Counted from the stretch's first letter, positions 9,003-18,443 are shown. The stretch: 64,000 nt of DNA from Planctomycetota bacterium (GCA_029259915.1 JAJDED010000050.1:62001-126000), one strand, 5' to 3'. The notes: generated from the letters alone by a model not told the origin. Made by a program: numbers and translations.

Positions 9003-9443
9003 TCAAGCGGTTCTTTTAAGATCAACGTTTGTGGGGGCAACGAGGAATTGCACGGGATGGGTATCTTTGGCAATCACCTGGCAGCCCCGTCGGGCCTCGA
9101 CGTTAATCACCAGGGGGGCGCGAAGATTCAGTGTCAACCCCGCGGGTTGCCGACTGGCAATCACCACCACCTCGGCGTCACGCACCGTTTCTAGCTGGAT
9201 CGTTCGTAGATCGTCCCGGTCGACGCGGAGCTGGTAGTCGGAAACAAACCGGCGGGGGCTGACAATGCCCAGAGCCACGTGGCCATGCTCGATACTCTGC
9301 AGCCATCCCAAAGCGGGATTCAAAGTATCGGTAAGCACGATCCAGCGCCGGTTTTGCTCCAGCCCAATCAGACCATGCTCGAAGAACAATTCGTCCTGAG
9401 GATGGACCGTGAGCGTCCCAAAACGTGTGGTGAATACATCCAT
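9003..9443 (-). CDS. fliW: flagellar assembly factor FliW
   Basis: FliW binds CsrA or flagellin and so couples flagellin stock to its translation. The chosen ATG at 9443 gives MDVFTTRFGTLTV, the normal family start, with AGGTAG just upstream; a longer frame from 9530 adds 29 residues without family features. The protein (146 aa) has the family's FFEHGLIGLEQNRRW region, a LGWLQSIEHG segment and a VIASRQPAGLTLNLRAPLVI core. The gap to csrA is 117 bases. The tail ending in NVDLKRTA is slightly extended. Confidence 0.92.
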   Translation of the reverse strand: MDVFTTRFGTLTVHPQDELFFEHGLIGLEQNRRWIVLTDTLNPALGWLQSIEHGHVALGIVSPRRFVSDYQLRVDRDDLRTIQLETVRDAEVVVIASRQPAGLTLNLRAPLVINVEARRGCQVIAKDTHPVQFLVAPTNVDLKRTA

Positions 9444-9555
9444 CGTACTACCTACCGCCTTCCTTGACTCAACAACCCGAAGCATACTTTCCTTGTGAGA
9501 AAGTGGGCATAAACCCATTAGCACAGGCATAACGCTAGCAGCGTGTCCATTTGTC

Positions 9556-9563
9556 TTATCGGC
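9556..9563 (-). promoter_or_regulatory. sigma-28-like minus-10 box upstream of fliW
   Basis: The minus strand carries GCCGATAA, an exact match to the flagellar sigma-28 minus-10 consensus, 113 bases before the fliW start. The expected minus-35 is poor; a TAAC lies 17 bases upstream. The location between flgL and fliW would suit a late flagellar promoter, but the half-match is weak evidence. Confidence 0.3.
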
Positions 9564-9594
9564 GCTGGGGGTATGGGCCGGTTAGAAAAAATGG

Positions 9595-12594
9595 CTAAAT
9601 GAAGTTAAGCAGGGAGAGCTGTAAGATATTTGCCGTCGCCCGCAGAGAGGCTTCCAGCGAGACTTGCCGGGCGGTCAGACTCGAAATGGCTTCGATCAGG
9701 TCGACGTCCAGCTGATCGGAAAGAGCCGAGCGGAGTTGGATTTCTTCGTCCTCGAGACTTCGCTGAGAGACCTCCAAACCTTGCTGTCTAGCACCGACTT
9801 CGGCACGAGCAAAGGTAACGCGATCGATGCCTTCTTCGATTTTAGCCGCTGCCCGAGATATGGCCGACAAGTCGTTGGCTACCAAGGCATCGCGTAACCG
9901 GATGAGCGTGGTGAATACGCTGTCGGTTTCCAAGAAATGTTGATCAGTACTCTGAAGCGAACCCGTTGCGCTCGACGCAGAGGGCTGCGCTGATTCTGGA
10001 TCGTCGGGCACAAAGCCAAGCAGTACGGCAGCCTGGCTTCCTTCGGCTTGGGTGACGGTAAGTTGCCCCGCTCCACCCGTGTTGTCCACCAAATTGATGC
10101 CGTTGCCCGCGGAAGCAAGTTGTGCGGTAACGGCCGCGCCCGTGACGGAGTTGATTGCATTAATCACATCTTCGACGGTTTTGGCCTGACTCAAATCCGC
10201 GCCGAAGGTACTGCCATCGCTCGCTTGGATTGTGAAATCAACGTAGTTCGCGGAATCGCCAGTCAGCGTATCTGTTGGGGTAACGACCGACGTCTGATTG
10301 TTTGGCACAATTCCAAGATACTGCGCAGCCAAGCTACCTGAGGCTTGACTAAGGGTGAACTGCTGAATGCCGGGGAAAGTGTTGTCGACCAATTCGAGCA
10401 CATTCCCTGGTGCCCCAAGTTGTGCGGTAACACTCCCGGGAGCAGCACTTGCAGCAACCGCACCATTGATCGCGACCACAACATCGTTGAGGGATTTAGC
10501 GCCGCTCAGATCCACATCGATGCTCGTGCCGTCGCTTTTTGTGATAGTGATATCCGTGCCAGCGGTGGTAGGCAGATTGAAACCTTCTTGTGCCTCGATG
10601 CCTACGCCGTAGTTGAAGTCCTGCAGCTTGGTGGAGTTGGTGTAGCTACGAATTCCAAGCTGTGTGGCGGTTTGGCCACCGTTTTCGCCGATTTGGAAAT
10701 CGTGTCCGCTGAGCCGCGAACGGATGTTGATTCCCGACCCGTCGGCATTGATCTCGGCGAATAAGCCGGCGTCGGAGCCGTTGAGCGCATTAAGCAGATC
10801 GTTGACGTTTTCGGCATTGCCAAACGTGATGTCAAAGGTTTCCCCACCGTTCACCACGCGAATACCCGAGGACTTATCGAGCATTACGCCACTGCCCCCA
10901 GTGGTGGTGGCCGTTGAGCTAAAGTTCACCAACCCCGTGCCCGCTTCCAGAGAAGACGAGGAATCGACCGCATCCAATTTCGCGGTAAATGTTCCCTCCG
11001 TATTCACCGCGGCAACGACGTTGTTTGCCTTCGATGCCCCGGGATCGATGCGGATATAAAGCGTTTTAGCATCGCCGCCGCTGTTTCCGGTGTTGCCGCT
11101 CACACCGCCGGTGATCAACGCGGCGGGGTTCAGCGCAGCTTCGACGCTGTTGTCGTGGGTCGCCGTGAATTGGCCGGTGGTGGCCACGGCATTTATTACG
11201 GAGTTAATCGAGGTTTCGCCAGTGTCGTCGACGGTAATGGTCAACGTTTTAGTACCCGAATCGTAATTGGCCGTGGCCGCGTCCCCGATATCCACTGCAC
11301 CCGTCACAACATTGATTGCCACATTGTTGAATGCCGCGCCTGGAGTGTCGGCGGTAATAATCAAGTCGTTCCCGTTTCCGAGGAAAGACAGGCTCGCCCG
11401 CGATGCCCTGGCGTTGGCGTCGTACTCAGCGACTTCGTTTCCAGCCGTGAGCCCAGGCGCAGCTTGCAGCAATTCGTCATCGACAAATTGCACGGTGACG
11501 CCGTCAAACGCAGTTCCGTTGGCGGAAGCTTCCAACAAAATGTCGTTATTCGAGCCGCCCCCGGTAAGTTTTGCGCGCGCCTTCGTACCCAACAAGTCAC
11601 CAAGCGAGGTGGTTTTTTGAATCGTGGGGTCGAGATCGTCGCCGGCAAGTAGCGAAGTGCCCAGGCCTGCAGACGTAACGATACCCAACTCCTTCGCGCT
11701 CGTGCCGTTGCCGACTTCTTGCACGATCAGGTTGGCGCCAGAATTCGCGGGCACGCTGGGGTCGAATTGGAGATTCAACCCTTGCCCGGAAATGCTAACC
11801 GTGATCTGCCGACTGCCAACCGGGTTTTCCTCGATCAACCGCACCACGTCGCCGACCGTGACCGCGCCGCTGATATCGATGATCGAACTGTTCGTCCCAT
11901 CGGAAATCGACAACGCTCCGTTGGGCTCAATACCACGCCCGCCCCGCAACGTTTTCAAGAGTGTGTTGCTGTTAAGTTGCGGATTCAGATCGACCGTGCC
12001 TTGGACCTCAGCCGAGATGCCACCAAACACCGAATCGCCCGGAGAGTTGGTCGAAAATAACACTCCGATGTCTGAATGATTGCGTACCGAGCCGTTATCG
12101 CCATGGTAAACGACGTTGTCGTCTTCAAAAGAAAACGGCTGCTGACTTGTCTGCGTCCCGGCAAAGAGAAAGCGGCCACGAAATTGTGTGTTGCCGATTC
12201 CCACCAACGATTGCAGAAAGCCGTCGATCTCCGCGATCGCGGCATTTCTCTGTTCTTGCGTGGTTGTCGTATCGACAACATCAAGCGTAGCACCCTTGAT
12301 CTCGATCAATTTATCAGCCACCGAGGCCAATGCTCTGTCGGTAGCTGCAAGAAAATCGTTGCCGGTTGCGATGTTGCTTTCAAATTGGGCTTTACGTTCG
12401 ATGAGTCTTTGTAGCGCGATCGACCGCAAGGCAGCCGGGGCATCGTCGCTTGGCAATATAATCCGCTGACCCGTGCTGATTTGATCCTGAAGACGGAACA
12501 AACCGAGTTGGTCGTTCTGCAACTGTTGCGTCAAGCGCTGTCGGGCAAACAGACCTGTGATGCGGGTTGTCGGGATGGGAATTAAGCCGGCCAT
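9595..12594 (-). CDS. flgL: hook-filament junction protein FlgL, expanded
   Basis: FlgL joins the hook to the filament with FlgK. The N-terminal 160 residues (RLTQQLQNDQLGLFRLQDQI, STGQRIILPSDDAPAALR, then GRFLFAGTQT) and the C-terminal 115 (RDALVANDLSAIS to ANILQLSLLNFI) are canonical. The middle 700 residues are inserted modules. Hook-IN-like units lie at about 211-305, 566-648, 663-763 and 770-861. A different unit at about 405-500 contains LTITVDDTGETSINSVINAV and resembles part of flagellin. FlgL is commonly about 300-400 residues, so 999 is extreme. No signal peptide is present, as expected for a type III export substrate. Confidence 0.92.
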   Translation of the reverse strand: MAGLIPIPTTRITGLFARQRLTQQLQNDQLGLFRLQDQISTGQRIILPSDDAPAALRSIALQRLIERKAQFESNIATGNDFLAATDRALASVADKLIEIKGATLDVVDTTTTQEQRNAAIAEIDGFLQSLVGIGNTQFRGRFLFAGTQTSQQPFSFEDDNVVYHGDNGSVRNHSDIGVLFSTNSPGDSVFGGISAEVQGTVDLNPQLNSNTLLKTLRGGRGIEPNGALSISDGTNSSIIDISGAVTVGDVVRLIEENPVGSRQITVSISGQGLNLQFDPSVPANSGANLIVQEVGNGTSAKELGIVTSAGLGTSLLAGDDLDPTIQKTTSLGDLLGTKARAKLTGGGSNNDILLEASANGTAFDGVTVQFVDDELLQAAPGLTAGNEVAEYDANARASRASLSFLGNGNDLIITADTPGAAFNNVAINVVTGAVDIGDAATANYDSGTKTLTITVDDTGETSINSVINAVATTGQFTATHDNSVEAALNPAALITGGVSGNTGNSGGDAKTLYIRIDPGASKANNVVAAVNTEGTFTAKLDAVDSSSSLEAGTGLVNFSSTATTTGGSGVMLDKSSGIRVVNGGETFDITFGNAENVNDLLNALNGSDAGLFAEINADGSGINIRSRLSGHDFQIGENGGQTATQLGIRSYTNSTKLQDFNYGVGIEAQEGFNLPTTAGTDITITKSDGTSIDVDLSGAKSLNDVVVAINGAVAASAAPGSVTAQLGAPGNVLELVDNTFPGIQQFTLSQASGSLAAQYLGIVPNNQTSVVTPTDTLTGDSANYVDFTIQASDGSTFGADLSQAKTVEDVINAINSVTGAAVTAQLASAGNGINLVDNTGGAGQLTVTQAEGSQAAVLLGFVPDDPESAQPSASSATGSLQSTDQHFLETDSVFTTLIRLRDALVANDLSAISRAAAKIEEGIDRVTFARAEVGARQQGLEVSQRSLEDEEIQLRSALSDQLDVDLIEAISSLTARQVSLEASLRATANILQLSLLNFI

Positions 12595-12658
12595 TGGAAA
12601 CTAGGGGTCAGAGGTCGGGACTCAGAGGTCAGAAATCGAGGTGGAGGGAGCATATCGG

Positions 12659-14383
12659 CTATAAAGCGACAAGGACGTCTAGCAATTCTGCTAATGTTTG
12701 GATGTACCGGGCGGACGCCTGATAGGTGCGCTGGAGCATGATCATGTCGATTGCTTCTTCGTCGAGATTCACGCCGCTGACGGCCTGGGCACTTGCATCC
12801 AGGGTGCCTTCAAAAACGCGCAGACCGTCGGCAACCGCCGCGGTGATGGTGGCCCCTTGGGTGGTGTCGGTTACAAGCTGGTCGTAAACGCCGGTGATGG
12901 TTCCCCCATCAAGACTTGCAATGCCCGTATCGTGGAGACTGCTCAAACGGAGCGCATTTTCCGAACCATCCCCGATGCCATTGAGACTTGCGGCAAATTT
13001 TGCCCCTGCTGCAAAGTCGGTCTGGAGCACCTGGTTCACTCCCAGATCGCCAGCCGTGGAGCCGGTGAAAAACGTGTTGACTCCCAAAGCGGCAAGCAAT
13101 CCGCTGGTGTCGTCGGCAAAACTGAATTCCACGTCGGACGAATCGCTGGTGATCTCCAAACGGTTGTCGAAGGTAATTTTTGCTGATACGCCATCTATCG
13201 CGTCCAGCGCACTTGCCAGCGAGGCGAGCGTGGTATCGCCGTCTATGCCGTTTAGATCCACTGCAATCCGGTACTCCTCAGTCAGTCTTTCAACCGGATC
13301 TGCAGCCGTATCTATATTGCTCACTTTGAAGAGAAATTCACCACTGACGAGATCAAAATCGAGCCCCGCCTGGTCAAGCGTGGCATTAGGATTGTTGACA
13401 GCTTCAACGCTAGTCAGCGACGTAAATCCTACTTTGCCTTCCCCCTGCGAGTAGACTTTGTTGAACTCGAAGGCCAAAGTCGAGGCAAACGTGTCGAGCC
13501 CCTCCAGGAAACCTCCAACCACGGTATCGCGGGCTTCGTAGAGACCATGCAACTCTCCACCTGACACGTCCAGACGATCTTTATTATCCGCATAGCGAAT
13601 CTCGGAGAGCGAAAAGCCGTTCTCATTGACGACCCCCGCCTCGACCGCACGGCGTGTTCCCTCGAACACGATCAACTCGCCGTTGATCGAGACATTGACC
13701 GTGCCCGACGGCGATTCGTTTACCGTGATATTGGTGATTTCTGCCAATTCTTTCAGAGCCAGATTTCGTTGACTGCGCAACCCACCCGCGTCGCTGCCTG
13801 AGTTTCCTCCGCCTTCGGTCGTGACAATTTGCAGATTCAGTTTGCGAATTTGTTCGGTAAGGGTGTTGATCTCCCCGGCAATATCTTGAACGCGACTGCT
13901 GAGGTCCTGGTGCAAGGCGCGGACACGGAGATCGAGCGTATTGATTCGCTGGGCTAACGTCACCCCGTCGGCAATGGCCAGATTGCGGATTTGGATGTCC
14001 TCGGGCGTCTTGGCGACCTCATCAATACTGCTGAAAAACTTCGACAACGCCGTGCTGATATCGACTTCGCTCAACTCCCCTAAGGCGAGTTCCAGATCCC
14101 GATAGATTTTCTCTTGAACGTCTGCGCTGGCTCGATCGCTTCCCGCATCGCGCAGACGACTTTCGACGAACTTGTCGACGTTCTGAACAATTCCCGCGAT
14201 ATCAACGCCAAGTCCGAGCGTGAGTCTGCCGAGCTCTTGAACCGGCGCAGGGGTGTAGAGAACTTTTTCGCGGATGTAGCCGGGCGTGTTGGCATTGGCA
14301 ATATTATTGCCCACCACATGCAAGCCAATTTGCATGGCCTGCAGCGTATTGCCCGCCATCTGGATGGAGCCGAAAAGAGACAT
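12659..14383 (-). CDS. flgK: hook-filament junction protein FlgK
   Basis: FlgK forms the first junction zone on the hook. The N-terminus has the rod/hook motif NNIANANTPGYIREK and the C-terminus has AIDMIMLQRTYQASARYIQ, both diagnostic. The 574-residue length is close to normal, so unlike FlgL and FliD it has not gained large modules. The middle (about 300-480) is the variable region. It lies 64 bases upstream of flgL and 114 bases after flgN, with a CTAG-rich palindrome in the latter gap. Confidence 0.94.
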   Translation of the reverse strand: MSLFGSIQMAGNTLQAMQIGLHVVGNNIANANTPGYIREKVLYTPAPVQELGRLTLGLGVDIAGIVQNVDKFVESRLRDAGSDRASADVQEKIYRDLELALGELSEVDISTALSKFFSSIDEVAKTPEDIQIRNLAIADGVTLAQRINTLDLRVRALHQDLSSRVQDIAGEINTLTEQIRKLNLQIVTTEGGGNSGSDAGGLRSQRNLALKELAEITNITVNESPSGTVNVSINGELIVFEGTRRAVEAGVVNENGFSLSEIRYADNKDRLDVSGGELHGLYEARDTVVGGFLEGLDTFASTLAFEFNKVYSQGEGKVGFTSLTSVEAVNNPNATLDQAGLDFDLVSGEFLFKVSNIDTAADPVERLTEEYRIAVDLNGIDGDTTLASLASALDAIDGVSAKITFDNRLEITSDSSDVEFSFADDTSGLLAALGVNTFFTGSTAGDLGVNQVLQTDFAAGAKFAASLNGIGDGSENALRLSSLHDTGIASLDGGTITGVYDQLVTDTTQGATITAAVADGLRVFEGTLDASAQAVSGVNLDEEAIDMIMLQRTYQASARYIQTLAELLDVLVAL

Positions 14384-14388
14384 GGATT

Positions 14389-14490
14389 TGAGGAGCTAGG
14401 AGTGAGGAGCTAGGATCGAAGGGAGAGGATTTCCGGAGTGGCGAGAGCGACCAATTTCTGACTCGCTCCTCACTCCTCGCACCTCAACCC
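14389..14490. repeat. CTAG/GGAG-type inverted repeat between flgN and flgK
   Basis: A 13-base perfect inverted repeat, AGGAGTGAGGAGC at 14398-14410 and its complement at 14465-14477, flanks a 54-base spacer. The left arm is embedded in a tandem of GAGGAGCTAGG and AGTGAGGAGCTAGG. The same words recur at 32432-32459. Confidence 0.75.
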
Positions 14491-14497
14491 TTGCTTC

Positions 14498-14983
14498 CTA
14501 AACTGCCTGATCTATTAGCGCACCACTACTACCGGCAGCGCTTCCTTTTCCATATGTCGGCTTCCCATGCCCCTTCGTAGCAATAATCTCCAGCATATGT
14601 GAAAGATGGAGCAAAGTTCGTTGCACCGCGACCCAATGCGCCACGCTTTCGTGGCGAAGCAAGCGTGACCGTTCGAGCGACTCTTGAAGCGGTTTTTCTA
14701 GCGTGGAACCCTCTTCCTTCGGCAATGCGGCAGTCAAAGATTGGATGCTATCAGAGGGCAGTCCTGCAGCATCGGCTTTATCCAAAAGTTCTTGACGCGT
14801 TCGATGGCACGATTCGAGTTCGGCAGACAACGACTCCTCTTCGGATGCTAGCTCCTTCAAACCTTCGTGGTCACGCCGGAGCAACAAATCGCGTTTACTT
14901 GCTAGCAGCGAAAGCAACTGCTGCTGCGTAGTCGAAAGCCGACTCAGGAGTTGTGCAAGTTCTGATTCCCAATGGATGTCCAT
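14498..14983 (-). CDS. flgN: FlgN-like chaperone for FlgK/FlgL
   Basis: FlgN is the cytoplasmic chaperone for the junction proteins. This 161-residue protein is mostly alpha-helical, with long heptad-like stretches such as QLLSLLASKRDLLLRRDHEG and ELASEEESLSAELE, and a later HWVAVQRTLLHLSHMLEII helix. Position directly upstream of flgK supports the call. The ATG at 14983 is preferred over the TTG one codon earlier. FlgN sequences are poorly conserved, so the name rests on helix pattern and context together. Confidence 0.78.
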   Translation of the reverse strand: MDIHWESELAQLLSRLSTTQQQLLSLLASKRDLLLRRDHEGLKELASEEESLSAELESCHRTRQELLDKADAAGLPSDSIQSLTAALPKEEGSTLEKPLQESLERSRLLRHESVAHWVAVQRTLLHLSHMLEIIATKGHGKPTYGKGSAAGSSGALIDQAV

Positions 14984-15044
14984 CAATGGTCGCTCTCAAT
15001 TACTCGCTAAGGAAAAATCCTGGTGGTGAAGTCTGTTAAACGCC

Positions 15045-15425
15045 TTACCGACGAACAAGTTGGCTTAGGTCCGACAACGACGCGGTTGCCTGCTGCTTTT
15101 CGCTGGCAAGCAAGGCGGCTTGTTGCGGAAATTGTTGACGGAACATCGGGTCGGCAATTTGGTCGGCACTTGCTTCGGTCATCTCTTCTGCCAAGGCTTG
15201 GTCCAACTGTCCACGGAAAACTTCCTCTGTCTGGCCGCCATGAAAATAAGCTGGTTTGCCCTGAGTGCTACGCATCGCTTTGAGCAACTGTCCAAAAAAT
15301 GCCTCACCTACAAACTGACGAAATGTCTCTTGGACTTCGTGAGCTTCCGCAACCTGCTGTTGTGCGCCTAGGTTCGTCGGCTTGAGCGGACGGACTGCAT
15401 TCAATTGGGTTGGATTAATTTTCAT
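15045..15425 (-). CDS. flgJ: FlgJ-like rod-binding protein (no muramidase domain)
   Basis: The 126 residues correspond to the N-terminal rod-binding half of FlgJ, with the signature FVGEAFFGQLLKAMRS and GGQTEEVFRGQLDQALAEEM. In enterobacteria a peptidoglycan hydrolase is fused to this half; here it is absent, as in many other phyla, so a separate hydrolase would have to open the wall for the rod. It lies between flgI and flgN, 48 and 58 bases from its neighbours. Confidence 0.85.
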   Translation of the reverse strand: MKINPTQLNAVRPLKPTNLGAQQQVAEAHEVQETFRQFVGEAFFGQLLKAMRSTQGKPAYFHGGQTEEVFRGQLDQALAEEMTEASADQIADPMFRQQFPQQAALLASEKQQATASLSDLSQLVRR

Positions 15426-15473
15426 GGCAAGCTGCTTATTGAAGAGGTTTGTAGAAGTCCGACGATTTGAATG

Positions 15474-16556
15474 CTACTCGATAATCAGTCGGCCATGGAG
15501 TTTGCCGCTACGCTCGATGTTTTTGATAATGTCGATCGCGTCCGCAGTGGGAACTTTCAAAGCAGTGAGTGCATCGACCAAGGCTGTGAGCTTTGGCGAA
15601 TCAGTGCCATCTTGAGGGTCTAATGCGGTAAACGGTGTGACTTGTTTGGCAGCATCGACCACGATATTGCGGTGCGAAACCACCACGTCGCCAATCTGAA
15701 CATCGCCACTGATGACGATGCTCCCCGTGCGCTCGTTGATCACTACGCGGGCTTCTGGCTCCGGCGTATAGCTCTGCATATCGAGCAGACTGGAAATAAA
15801 ATCGACCGGGTCGTCACTATAGATTTTTGGGATTTTCATGCGGATATTCGCCGCATTGAGGGCCTCAATATCGCCAGGATTTTGTTGGAAGTAGGTTTGC
15901 CGGATGATGCCGGCGACATCCGTTGCGGTCTGGAAATTCGCGTGATTTCTCTCCAGTATCAGCGTGATCCATCCTTCATTGTCGACAAACGGTGTAAAAA
16001 CATCCTCTTCCATCTGACAACCGTTATGGATACGGCCGACCAACGGTTGGGCAAGGTCGTCGAGATGAATCGCGCCTTCAGCCAACGCATAAACGCGTTC
16101 GTCTTGAACATTCGGGCCCTTGAGCGCGGCAAACGCCAGTCGTCCACCCTGAAGGCTCTTGCCATTGATCGCGCTGATGTTGCAATCGAGCTTGTCGCCT
16201 CTGCGAGCACCCGTAGCCGGCACGCTCGCTGTGACCCAGACGAGCGAGACATTCTTTATCTTTTTCAGTTCCTCGAAATTTCCACTGCCAGGCAATCCTG
16301 ATTGGGGGGTAGGACTACCCATAATCTCCATTGCCCGAGAAAGCGCTCGCATGGTTTGGGCGTCGTTGGCTTCTCCCGTGCCGTTCAATCCAACCACCAA
16401 GCCCAAGCCACGTAGGACGTTTTCTTCCTGACCCTTCACACGGCAAATGTTCCGCAAAAACGTGCGACCCTCGGCACGGTGAGCCTCAGATGCAAACATC
16501 CCGCAAGCGGCAACAAGCATCAGCAGCGTTCGGAAAGTAGTTTGGTTGGTTCGCAT
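15474..16556 (-). CDS. flgI: flagellar P-ring protein FlgI
   Basis: FlgI forms the ring around the rod in the peptidoglycan layer. The 360-residue protein starts with a signal peptide (TLLMLVAACGMFASEAH) and then shows the family core LGLVVGLNGTGEANDAQTM, MGSPTPQSGLPG, VWVTASVPATGARRGDKLD and the C-terminal ERTGSIVISGDVQIGDVVVS. Length and order are normal. Together with flgH it implies an envelope with both a P and an L ring, consistent with a Gram-negative type cell plan. Confidence 0.95.
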   Translation of the reverse strand: MRTNQTTFRTLLMLVAACGMFASEAHRAEGRTFLRNICRVKGQEENVLRGLGLVVGLNGTGEANDAQTMRALSRAMEIMGSPTPQSGLPGSGNFEELKKIKNVSLVWVTASVPATGARRGDKLDCNISAINGKSLQGGRLAFAALKGPNVQDERVYALAEGAIHLDDLAQPLVGRIHNGCQMEEDVFTPFVDNEGWITLILERNHANFQTATDVAGIIRQTYFQQNPGDIEALNAANIRMKIPKIYSDDPVDFISSLLDMQSYTPEPEARVVINERTGSIVISGDVQIGDVVVSHRNIVVDAAKQVTPFTALDPQDGTDSPKLTALVDALTALKVPTADAIDIIKNIERSGKLHGRLIIE

Positions 16557-16585
16557 TGCTTGGTTGTTCCCAGTTTCTCTTGTTT

Positions 16586-16612
16586 CCTAGTCCCTAGCCC
16601 CTAGCGCCTCAC
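16586..16612. repeat. CTAG-rich tandem between flgH and flgI
   Basis: Three units read CCTAGTC, CCTAGCC and CCTAGCGCC in a row in the 58-base gap between flgH and flgI. The words are the same as in the palindrome at 19265-19350, but no second arm is seen here. Confidence 0.55.
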
Positions 16613-16614
16613 TA

Positions 16615-17310
16615 CTAAAACGGCTTATATCTGTCGTACCATTTCGAGAACCATCCCCGGGCGTAGCCATCGCGGACCTGTCCCAGCTCTTCCTTGTCGA
16701 TACGCAGTTCGGCAATGGCATCGCTGCTCACCGTGCGGTCGGCTTGGATGGCTTCGCGGCGAACTACGCCTGTGATCGAAATCCTCCAGCGCTCTTCGTT
16801 ATTGCGAATTTCCTGGTGACCTTCGATCACCAGATTTCCGTTGGGGCGAATGTCGACAATTTTCGCAGCAATGCGAAATGTCAACGAATCGCTGAGCTCT
16901 ACATCAGACTCGGCCCGATATTGGCTATTGAGTGTACCGTTGATAGTGGGGTCGCCGTCGGACTGCGTAGCAGGTTTCAGCGCGCCGCTATCTATTTTCA
17001 GCCAATCCGCCAAAACGGCTGAAAGGCTCGCGGTCTTTCTGCTTTCCGCGTCTCCCTGGCTCAAAAACCGAGAGCGAAAATCGACCAACACGGTGACAAT
17101 ATCTTGTTCTTGCAGTTCGCGAGGGCGCGCCTCGGGTGGCAACTCCCGAAAGACAAACGAGCTGGTCTTGAGCGTAAGCCCCTGAGGAGCTTGCGAAGGT
17201 TGCAAGAACAAGCTGCCATCCTGTGCATGAGCCGGGCATGTACCTGCCCCTGTCGCCAGCACGAGGGCCATGATTTCTACTGCGATATTTTGGAGTCTGA
17301 CTCGCGACAT
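16615..17310 (-). CDS. flgH: flagellar L-ring protein FlgH
   Basis: FlgH forms the outer-membrane ring of the basal body. The 231-residue protein carries the FlgH pattern of a small secreted beta-rich protein, with QEQDIVTVLVDFRSR, SLTFRIAAKIVDIRPNGNLVIEG and RISITGVVRREAIQADRTV. The N-terminus looks like an ordinary signal peptide ending AHA. The only nearby cysteine (residue 25, after AGT) does not fit a lipobox, although FlgH is a lipoprotein in enterobacteria. It is between flgA and flgI, 53 and 58 bases away. Confidence 0.9.
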   Translation of the reverse strand: MSRVRLQNIAVEIMALVLATGAGTCPAHAQDGSLFLQPSQAPQGLTLKTSSFVFRELPPEARPRELQEQDIVTVLVDFRSRFLSQGDAESRKTASLSAVLADWLKIDSGALKPATQSDGDPTINGTLNSQYRAESDVELSDSLTFRIAAKIVDIRPNGNLVIEGHQEIRNNEERWRISITGVVRREAIQADRTVSSDAIAELRIDKEELGQVRDGYARGWFSKWYDRYKPF

Positions 17311-17363
17311 GGTTGACTTTCGATGAAAATCGTATTCTTGGTTTGTTGATGCTGATTCTGTTG

Positions 17364-18416
17364 TTAGCGATGTTTTACACGGTGCCGAGGAAGCGAGGCG
17401 TAGTCGCCGGCTGTTGCGCCTGTGGCTAATACTTCCAGTTGGCGGCGACCGGAAACGCGTGCTTTGAACTTTTCGTCGCCATCCAAAGTTTCCACTTGAA
17501 CCAACTCGCCTTGAGCGCCGTTTTGCTTGGCAATGGCAAACGTTCGTACCGTGATGCCCGCGGTGCGAGCAAACACAGTGACCGTCTCACCCCGTTCAAC
17601 CAGCAGCGGTGCGCTGAGATGCCCTTCCTGCAAAATGGTTCCTGATTGCAAGGCCCGGCGTGCTTCCATGCCTACTGCTGTGGCCAAACTCGTTATTGCC
17701 AACCGGTGTGAATTTCCTTCCTGCTGGCGGAGTTCAACGTCTGTGGCGCGAACCATCTCGCCGCGTTCCAGAGGTCGAACCACGACCACGACCGGTTGGA
17801 TCCTTGTCACTTTGGCTGAGAGGGAAACCTCGGTGTTTCCGTTTGCCCCGGTGAGCTGGAATTCTTGTCTGCCGGTCCACGGATTGCTCCCCCCGGTAAC
17901 CTCCAACGTAGAGCCGAATTCTGCCACCTGGAGAATCTGAACGTCGTTCGTCACAGCTTCCACTTTCCAAGTGTTATGACCCGTCTGTTGCATGAGATAA
18001 TCGAGGATAGCCGTTTGCAGAGACAATCGAATCTCTTGCATCTCGGCCCGGGAATATTGCTTACTGCCCTGCCCTGCCGTGCCGTCCGCAGCATGCCCGA
18101 TGGTGACCACATTTGCGCCGCTCAAGAACACTTGGTTGATTTCGATGCCCTGGGCCGCGATCAAGTCGCGAATCTGAGCGCGATGTAAGAACTGCTGCGT
18201 TCCCGGTGCAGGTGCTGGCATCAGGACTGTCGTGGAAAGGTTGTTTAGCTCCCCGGTTGTCGCTGCCGAAATGTCTGCAACGTCGCCCAAGCGAATCAGG
18301 CTGCCTTGGTGGGCTGAATGCTCCCGCAAAGCGACATTTGCGCCAAATAGTTGCGAAGCGCCACCGACGCACACAACTGCAAAGCAAACAAGTTTTTGGA
18401 ACATGGAGAAATTCAT
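17364..18416 (-). CDS. flgA: P-ring assembly chaperone FlgA
   Basis: FlgA is the periplasmic chaperone needed for P-ring formation. The 350-residue protein has an N-terminal signal peptide, a long linker domain and a C-terminal SAF-type region with VVVVRPLERGEMVRATDVEL, GMEARRALQSGTILQEGHL, GETVTVFARTAGITVRTFA and KARVSGRRQLEV. At 350 residues it is longer than enterobacterial FlgA (about 220); the extra part is N-terminal. It is 27 bases downstream of flgG. Confidence 0.88.
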   Translation of the reverse strand: MNFSMFQKLVCFAVVCVGGASQLFGANVALREHSAHQGSLIRLGDVADISAATTGELNNLSTTVLMPAPAPGTQQFLHRAQIRDLIAAQGIEINQVFLSGANVVTIGHAADGTAGQGSKQYSRAEMQEIRLSLQTAILDYLMQQTGHNTWKVEAVTNDVQILQVAEFGSTLEVTGGSNPWTGRQEFQLTGANGNTEVSLSAKVTRIQPVVVVVRPLERGEMVRATDVELRQQEGNSHRLAITSLATAVGMEARRALQSGTILQEGHLSAPLLVERGETVTVFARTAGITVRTFAIAKQNGAQGELVQVETLDGDEKFKARVSGRRQLEVLATGATAGDYASLPRHRVKHR

Positions 18417-18443
18417 AGTCGGACGTTATTTCCGTTCGTTGGT

